From the NCBI GenBank assembly GCA_031289895.1, contig JAITOP010000058.1, positions 1 to 11,139 of the forward strand: DNA of 11,139 bases, in the 5' to 3' direction. The position numbers and the translations under genes are program-made. The DNA comes from Prevotellaceae bacterium. GTDB lineage: Bacteria; Bacteroidota; Bacteroidia; Bacteroidales; UBA932. The notes beneath the pieces were generated by a model. It was not told the DNA's origin, did no database searches, and worked only from the letters and a program-made list of their open reading frames with translations. Shown one piece after another: positions 7,207-11,139 of this stretch (positions are counted from its first letter, which is position 1; every line of letters starts with the position of its first letter).

Positions 7207-7214
7207 TAATAAAA

Positions 7215-7889
7215 ATGTTTATTGTACTCGAAGGTCTTGACGGCGCAGGTAAATCAACACAAATAAAATTGTTGGAAAATTATTTCGAAAGCAAAAAGAA
7301 ACGAAATAAATATATTCATTTTCCCAGATTTGACGCGCCTTTTTTCGGAGAAATGATTGCTAAGTTTTTGCGCGGCGATTTCGGAAAAGTTGATGATGTA
7401 AATCCCTACATCGTTGCTATGCTTTTTGCCGAAGACAGGCACGATGCGGCTCACAAAATAAACAGTTGGATAGAGCAGGATTATACTGTGATTGCAGATA
7501 GATACGTGTATTCAAACATTGCGTATCAGTGTGCAAAAATTGAAAACGAAAACGACCGAAACGCATTGCACAAGTGGATTTTTGAACTTGAATACAATTA
7601 TTTCAAAATCCCAAAACCTGATATAAGTGTTTTTCTTGATGTGCCGTTTTCGTTTACCGAAAATAAATTAAACGAAACGCGCAACGGCGATGACAGAGGT
7701 TATCTCAATGGTAAACAAGATATTCACGAAACTAATCTTGAACTGCAACGCCGTGTTCGCAGCATTTATATTGCACAACAGGCGACAGACGAAAATTTTA
7801 AAATCGTAAATTGCACGTTAGAAGGCGGTAATATGCTTGCTCCACAACAAATTTTTGAACAAATAATTAAAAATTTACCAAACATATAA
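7215..7889 (+). CDS. tmk: Thymidylate kinase
   Basis: Phosphorylates dTMP to dTDP in dTTP synthesis, in the cytoplasm. At 224 residues it has normal length. The P-loop is EGLDGAGKST with Lys13; HFPRFDAPFFGEMI (about 35-48) is the dTMP-binding segment; FAEDRHDA lies at about 71-78; DRYVYSNIAYQ (95-105) is the DRY motif; PDISVFLDVP leads into the lid at about 154-168 with RNGDDRGYLNGKQ. The P-loop has no Arg while the lid has two, as in E. coli-type enzymes, yet the FPR in place of the usual bacterial TREPG resembles eukaryotic enzymes. This combination is, from memory, a known variant in Bacteroidota. It heads a plus-strand run with the next two genes; the following gene starts 68 bases later. 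Confidence 0.9.
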   Translation: MFIVLEGLDGAGKSTQIKLLENYFESKKKRNKYIHFPRFDAPFFGEMIAKFLRGDFGKVDDVNPYIVAMLFAEDRHDAAHKINSWIEQDYTVIADRYVYSNIAYQCAKIENENDRNALHKWIFELEYNYFKIPKPDISVFLDVPFSFTENKLNETRNGDDRGYLNGKQDIHETNLELQRRVRSIYIAQQATDENFKIVNCTLEGGNMLAPQQIFEQIIKNLPNI

Positions 7890-7944
7890 AAATTAAAACA
7901 ACAAGACTGTAACGTTTTATCGCATTGCTCGTCTTATAATTAAA

Positions 7945-7950
7945 AAGGAA
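7945..7950 (+). promoter_or_regulatory. Ribosome binding site of the BT_3928-like gene
   Basis: AAGGAA ends 7 bases before the ATG at 7958, supporting this start over internal ATG codons. Confidence 0.55.
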
Positions 7951-7957
7951 CAGAAAA

Positions 7958-9214
7958 ATGAAAAAAACAATGATTATTTTAAGCCACATAAGCAGAATTT
8001 TAATAGGAATTCTTTTTGTGTTTTCGGGATACGTGAAAGCCGTTGACCCGCTTGGATTTACATATAAACTCGGCGAATATTTTGAAAGTCTGCATATCGA
8101 ATTTTTAATGCCTTTGGCGCTAACGTTTTCGATATTGATTATTGCCGCCGAACTTGTGATGGGATTATGTTTGCTGGCGCGAGTACACATGAAACTTGTA
8201 GCGTGGTGCGTTTTGCTGTTCATGTTATTTTTCACAGTTCTCACATTTTATATTGCCGTAAAAGGCGATGTTGTAAAAGATTGCGGATGTTTCGGCGATG
8301 CGCTTGTGCTGTCAAACACCGCTACATTTCTGAAAAATCTTGCAGCAATGCCGTTTGTGATATTCATATTTATTTGGCGAAAAAATTATACGCCCGTTGC
8401 AAAATGCATTATAGAATGGATAATTGCAATCGCATTTTTTGCGTTCGCAGTTGGCATTGAATTATATTGTTTAAAAAATCTTCCTGTCATCGATTTTATG
8501 CCTTACAAAGTGGGAACAAATATTCCGCAAGCGATGGAACATCCCGAAGACGCGCCGCACGACGAATATAAAACAACATATTATTACTCGAAAGATGGAG
8601 AAACACAAGAATTTAACGACACAAATTTTCCTTGGAACGACTCGACTTGGGTTTATGTTGATGTAAAATCGGAACTCGTAAAAAAAGGCTACGAGCCGCC
8701 AATTCACGACCTTGAAATGCGAAACACAGATGGCGATGACATTACGGCAGATATTGTTTACAACGATAAATTTACCTTCATTCTCACGCTGCGAAAAATT
8801 GATGGAATTGATATTTCCAACATTGACAAAGTGAACAAAATCGCCGATTTTTGCTTAATTACCGATAATTTTGATTTTTATGCATACACATCATCAAGTT
8901 ATGAAGATGCGGAAATTTTTGTGCAAAAAACCAATGCTCTGTATCCGTTCTGCTTTGGCGACGACACATCAATAAAAACAATGATACGCTCAAATCCGGG
9001 ATTATTGCTGATAAAAGATGGAAATATTTTGGCAAAATGGTCGTACAAAAATATCCCATCAACCGACGAAATAAACAAACTTACGACAACCGATTACAGC
9101 ACCATTGTTGCCCGCGTAAAAGCATCCGAACGCAATAAAACTCTTATACTTGCAGCAATCGCAATTATTTTTATCGGCTTTATAAATACACGAAAACACA
9201 AAATCGACTTTTAA
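7958..9214 (+). CDS. BT_3928-like protein: MauE/DoxX-like membrane domain plus thioredoxin-like domain
   Basis: Membrane protein of 418 residues. Hydrophobic segments at about 5-26, 50-73, 79-101, 124-140 and 151-171 form a DoxX/MauE-like bundle. GYVKAVDPLGFTYKLGEY at 24-41 is a typical loop of this group, and the paired cysteines DCGCFGD (108-114) are as in MauE/VKOR-like redox proteins. A soluble part follows; about residues 290-385 look like a thioredoxin fold, with NFDFYAYTSSSYED near the usual active-site position and PGLLLIKDGNILAKWSYKNIP as the later strand pair. No CxxC is present there, so this domain is probably not a disulfide catalyst. A last hydrophobic segment (about 396-411) ends the protein. 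It matches the Bacteroidota BT_3928 family as I remember it; its role is unproven, perhaps in envelope redox. The LolA-like gene begins 14 bases downstream. Confidence 0.8.
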   Translation: MKKTMIILSHISRILIGILFVFSGYVKAVDPLGFTYKLGEYFESLHIEFLMPLALTFSILIIAAELVMGLCLLARVHMKLVAWCVLLFMLFFTVLTFYIAVKGDVVKDCGCFGDALVLSNTATFLKNLAAMPFVIFIFIWRKNYTPVAKCIIEWIIAIAFFAFAVGIELYCLKNLPVIDFMPYKVGTNIPQAMEHPEDAPHDEYKTTYYYSKDGETQEFNDTNFPWNDSTWVYVDVKSELVKKGYEPPIHDLEMRNTDGDDITADIVYNDKFTFILTLRKIDGIDISNIDKVNKIADFCLITDNFDFYAYTSSSYEDAEIFVQKTNALYPFCFGDDTSIKTMIRSNPGLLLIKDGNILAKWSYKNIPSTDEINKLTTTDYSTIVARVKASERNKTLILAAIAIIFIGFINTRKHKIDF

Positions 9215-9228
9215 AATAATCATAAATA

Positions 9229-9879
9229 ATGAAAAAAATATCAGCAATAATTATATTAATATTTTTGTCGGCAAATATTGTTATGGCGCAGGATGCCCGT
9301 AAAATATTAGATGCTATGACAAAGAAAATCAACAGCTACACTTCTGTCAGTATTGATTTTAATATAATGCACGAAGATAATCAAAACCAAATCACCGACA
9401 CAGAAAACGGAAGAGTAACAGCCAAAGGAAAAGATTTCAGCAAATTTAAAATCACCATGCCCAATTCAGAAATTTATTGCGATGGCAAAACTAAATGGCT
9501 GTATATGAAAGATGTTGACGAAATAAACATAACATCAACCGATTTTGATAGCGATGAAATGAACGATAATCCTGTGAAATTTTTTACAGTCGATAGAAAA
9601 GATATGAAATACAGCTATAAAAAAACTATCACCGAAAACCAAAAAGAATTGCACGAAATTGATTTTTATCCGAAAGACAAAAACGCCGCATACTCAATAC
9701 TACGCTTGCATATAGAAAAAACCACAAACCACCCGCTGCGAATAAAATACTTCGGAAAAGACGGAAATAATTACACCATAAACGTAGATAAAATCACCCC
9801 GAATTTAACAATAGACGATAAAACGTTCAACTTCGACACCACAAAATATCCCAAAGCCGAAGTGGTGGATTTGAGATAG
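9229..9879 (+). CDS. LolA-like outer-membrane lipoprotein carrier family protein
   Basis: Predicted periplasmic protein of 216 residues. The N-terminus MKKISAIIILIFLSANIVMAQ is a signal peptide with a likely cut after Ala20 (VMA before QDA), a usual Bacteroidota style; the mature protein has no lipobox Cys. Family features are the helical start ARKILDAMTKKINSYTSVSIDF, the strand pair EIYCDGKTKWLYMKDVDEI (about 83-101), and the closing FNFDTTKYPKAEVVDLR. LolA ferries lipoproteins across the periplasm from LolCDE to the outer membrane; LolA-like paralogues with other roles exist, so I give no symbol. It is 14 bases behind the BT_3928-like gene and probably in its transcript, suggesting both serve the envelope. 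A heptamer array starts at the first base after the stop. Confidence 0.82.
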   Translation: MKKISAIIILIFLSANIVMAQDARKILDAMTKKINSYTSVSIDFNIMHEDNQNQITDTENGRVTAKGKDFSKFKITMPNSEIYCDGKTKWLYMKDVDEINITSTDFDSDEMNDNPVKFFTVDRKDMKYSYKKTITENQKELHEIDFYPKDKNAAYSILRLHIEKTTNHPLRIKYFGKDGNNYTINVDKITPNLTIDDKTFNFDTTKYPKAEVVDLR

Positions 9880-10057
9880 TAGTCGTAAGTCATAAGTCGT
9901 AAGTCATAAGTCGGTTGTTCATTTGCTGATTTGTTTTTTGTTGATTTGTTTTTTGTTGATTTGTTGATTTGTTTTTTGTTTTTTGTTTTTTGTTTTTTGT
10001 TGATTTGTTTTTTGTTTTTTGTTGATTTGTTTTTTTGTTTTTTTGTTTTTTTGCTGA
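9880..10057 (-). repeat. AAC-rich plus ACTTAYG composite repeat, copy 2, inverted
   Basis: On the plus strand four CGTAAGT/CATAAGT heptamers (9884-9911) are followed by a long run of GTTTTTT (7 bases) and GTTGATTT (8 bases) units to about 10057. Read on the minus strand this is the same AAC-rich then ACTTAYG order as 3721-3822, but the AAC-rich part is about three times longer. Three T7 tracts occur at 10030-10036, 10038-10044 and 10046-10052. Most of it (from 9890) is the 3' end of the ankyrin gene. Confidence 0.85.
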
Positions 10058-10570
10058 TTGATAATTCCGTATAAAATCTGCGGCTTCGTTTTGTCCTAAA
10101 ATTGTCGCTTCCTCTTCGGCATTACAATAATTGTCGATAATAGTTTTCAGGGAACTGTCAGCGCCGTTTTCCAAAAGTATCTTTATCGCGTCGAGGTCAT
10201 TCCGGGCTGCCGCCAGATGCAAAGGCGTCCAACTGTTTATCGCCATGGAAGCAAGATTATTTCCGACATTAACATCCGCCCCACTGTCGATAAGCAGTTG
10301 CAAGATTTCGTATTTGTCGGCATTATCTCTCTCGATACAAGTATGCAGAACCGAATAACCTTCGTCATCAATAAAATGAAGATTCACATTTTTCGACAAC
10401 ATCCATTCCACAGAAGCTAAAGAACCACAGTCGATAGCATTGATAATCCATTCCCGGTGGATAAAATGGTCTTTTCCGTGTGGAAAATCGGGAATTTGCA
10501 TCGAAAACCGTTCCCATTCTTCTGCTTTCCCGTTCGTTAGACAGTCCATTATTTTATCATATTCTTCCAT
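9890..10570 (-). CDS. Ankyrin-repeat protein with repeat-derived C-terminal tail
   Basis: Cytoplasmic protein of 226 residues with no signal peptide. Ankyrin repeats run from about 38 to 170: a divergent one (about 40-66), GYSVLHTCIERDN-KYEILQLLIDSGADVNV (71-102), SWTPLHLAAARNDLDAIKILLENGADSSL (113-141) and a degraded last unit ending AADFIRNY (163-170). Such repeats bind other proteins. From about 171 the chain becomes Lys/Gln/Asn/Thr/Ser-only (KNKST and NQQKT patterns) and is plainly the intergenic repeat read as protein; the stop codon lies in the ACTTATG heptamers. The natural end was therefore probably near residue 170 and was lost. It starts 14 bases after the Imm11-like gene, so the two are likely cotranscribed. 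Ankyrin proteins are known among immunity proteins of polymorphic toxin loci, which fits, but is inference. Confidence 0.82.
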   Translation of the reverse strand: MEEYDKIMDCLTNGKAEEWERFSMQIPDFPHGKDHFIHREWIINAIDCGSLASVEWMLSKNVNLHFIDDEGYSVLHTCIERDNADKYEILQLLIDSGADVNVGNNLASMAINSWTPLHLAAARNDLDAIKILLENGADSSLKTIIDNYCNAEEEATILGQNEAADFIRNYQSAKKQKNKKTNQQKTKNKSTKNKKQKTKNKSTNQQKTNQQKTNQQMNNRLMTYDL

Positions 10571-10584
10571 TTTAATCTGTTAAA

Positions 10585-11139
10585 TCATAAAAAATAATAT
10601 TCATTATGAAAGTTCGCAACGTCTTCAACGGGAATAATATGTATATGATTATTTAAGTTTTGTTTAATTAATTCGTTTTTAACTTTAGCGGATATATAGA
10701 TAATCTGTCCAAGAATATTATTTCTAAGAACAAATATATCTTTATCAATTTCTTGTTCCTTTAATTTAATATTCAGATATTTAATAATTTGATTTGTTTT
10801 TGTAATGTAATCATATTTTTGTTCAACGATAGAATTTTCGTAATCAATATAATCAGAATCTTCTGTAAACTTTAAAAAATAATATTGTTTTTCACAAATA
10901 GATTCTGTTTTATTTTTCACCATATTAACTTTCACATATTGAATATTTTCAGAACAATATTTTTCAATTACATCCAGGAAAGTTTTCGAGACCAAAAATA
11001 GCGTCGAATATTTAGCATAATCAAAAACCAAATTACTTGTATCAAACACAAGCCAAAATTCTTGTGGAAAATTCACCTTTTTCGCCAATGTTGTATTCCA
11101 TGAATAATCATCAGATTCATTTTCTTTTAAATCAGAATT
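10585..11139 (-). CDS. Imm11 (DUF1629)-like immunity protein, 5' end outside window
   Basis: The minus-strand frame is open up to the right edge, so the N-terminus is missing; 184 residues are visible. A TTG at 11086-11088 could be read as a start, but the 17 codons before it are also open and their residues (including DDYSWNTT) look coding, so I treat it as internal. The visible part resembles the Imm11 fold: a segment LFLVSKTFLDVIEKYC, then a middle segment QYYFLKFTEDSDYIDYENSIV with the Asp-x-x-x-Ser pattern, then IDKDIFVLRNN, IYISAKVKNELIKQN, and a final HIIPVED. Family members neutralise partner toxins of contact-dependent or secreted polymorphic toxin systems. No toxin is visible; it would lie beyond the right edge. 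AT content is higher than in mutS2 or tmk, in line with an accessory gene. Assignment is by eye and moderate. Confidence 0.5.
   Translation of the reverse strand, partial: NSDLKENESDDYSWNTTLAKKVNFPQEFWLVFDTSNLVFDYAKYSTLFLVSKTFLDVIEKYCSENIQYVKVNMVKNKTESICEKQYYFLKFTEDSDYIDYENSIVEQKYDYITKTNQIIKYLNIKLKEQEIDKDIFVLRNNILGQIIYISAKVKNELIKQNLNNHIHIIPVEDVANFHNEYYFL

Larger units (their letters stand above)
6712..7214. other. Long divergent intergenic region, AT-rich then repeat-filled
   Basis: About 500 bases without a supportable gene separate the divergent DUF6261-like gene and tmk. Bases 6712-6960 are very AT-rich and should contain the promoter of the minus-strand gene; a CAAAATTA at 6915-6922 reads TAATTTTG on that strand and fits the -7 consensus, but it is 200 bases from the start codon. 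The 12-base word TAATAAATATAA occurs at 6815 and 6837. Bases 6963-7141 are three repeat modules, and 7142-7214 carries the tmk promoter and ribosome binding site. A reading frame on the minus strand at 6976-7170 is only translated repeat. Confidence 0.7.

Noticed and set aside
7904..7935. Possible hairpin (AAGAC ... GTCTT) between tmk and the BT_3928-like gene
   Set aside because: Only 5 paired bases around a loop of over 20 and no following T tract, too weak for a terminator or riboswitch.
10131..10420. Plus-strand frames opposite the ankyrin gene
   Set aside because: They overlap clear ankyrin repeats on the other strand and show no domain of their own.
11086..11088. TTG as the start of the Imm11-like gene
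   Set aside because: The frame stays open for 17 more codons to the window edge, with coding-like residues, so the gene most likely begins outside.

Overview
The window looks like a chromosomal segment of an AT-rich Bacteroidota genome, probably an uncultured Bacteroidales-like lineage. The evidence is the gene set: MutS2 with an Smr tail, a cytidylate kinase-like protein of the Cytidylate_kin2 type, a BT_3928-like MauE/DoxX membrane protein and a LolA-like carrier. Signal-peptide style, promoter boxes of the TAnnTTTG type and weak Shine-Dalgarno sequences agree. No rRNA, tRNA or CRISPR array was seen.

Layout: (1) 1-~798 is the 3' part of an IS982-like insertion sequence cut by the left edge, followed by a short orphan reading frame that may be a gene remnant. 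(2) 1057-3540 is mutS2. (3) 3541-3829 is a non-coding mosaic of short tandem repeats. (4) 3870-5903 holds a MATE exporter and a cytidylate kinase-like gene, probably cotranscribed. (5) 5904-6009 is another repeat mosaic, followed by a convergent DUF6261-like gene (6010-6711, minus). (6) 6712-7214 is a long AT-rich, repeat-filled intergenic region ending in a good promoter. (7) 7215-9879 holds thymidylate kinase, a BT_3928-like membrane protein and a secreted LolA-like protein, all on the plus strand. (8) 9880-10057 is an inverted copy of the repeat composite at 3721-3822; it forms the 3' end of a minus-strand ankyrin-repeat gene. (9) 10585-11139 is the partial minus-strand gene upstream of the ankyrin gene. 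It resembles the Imm11 (DUF1629) immunity family, so the right edge may be the immunity end of a polymorphic-toxin locus.

The most unusual signal is the family of intergenic repeats. Several unrelated unit types, mostly 7 bp or near it, are combined in modular order after the stop codons of mutS2, the kinase-like gene and the lolA-like gene, and between the DUF6261-like gene and tmk. Modules recur between sites: an AATTCGT array at three sites, a four-fold ATCTG module with identical 10-9-9 spacing at two, and an AAC-rich plus ACTTAYG composite at two sites in opposite orientation. One copy has become protein-coding: the last ~56 residues of the ankyrin protein are translated repeat, and its stop codon lies inside the adjacent heptamer array. 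The protein-coding genes are otherwise mostly ordinary housekeeping or envelope genes; I see no convincing complete new enzyme system inside the window.
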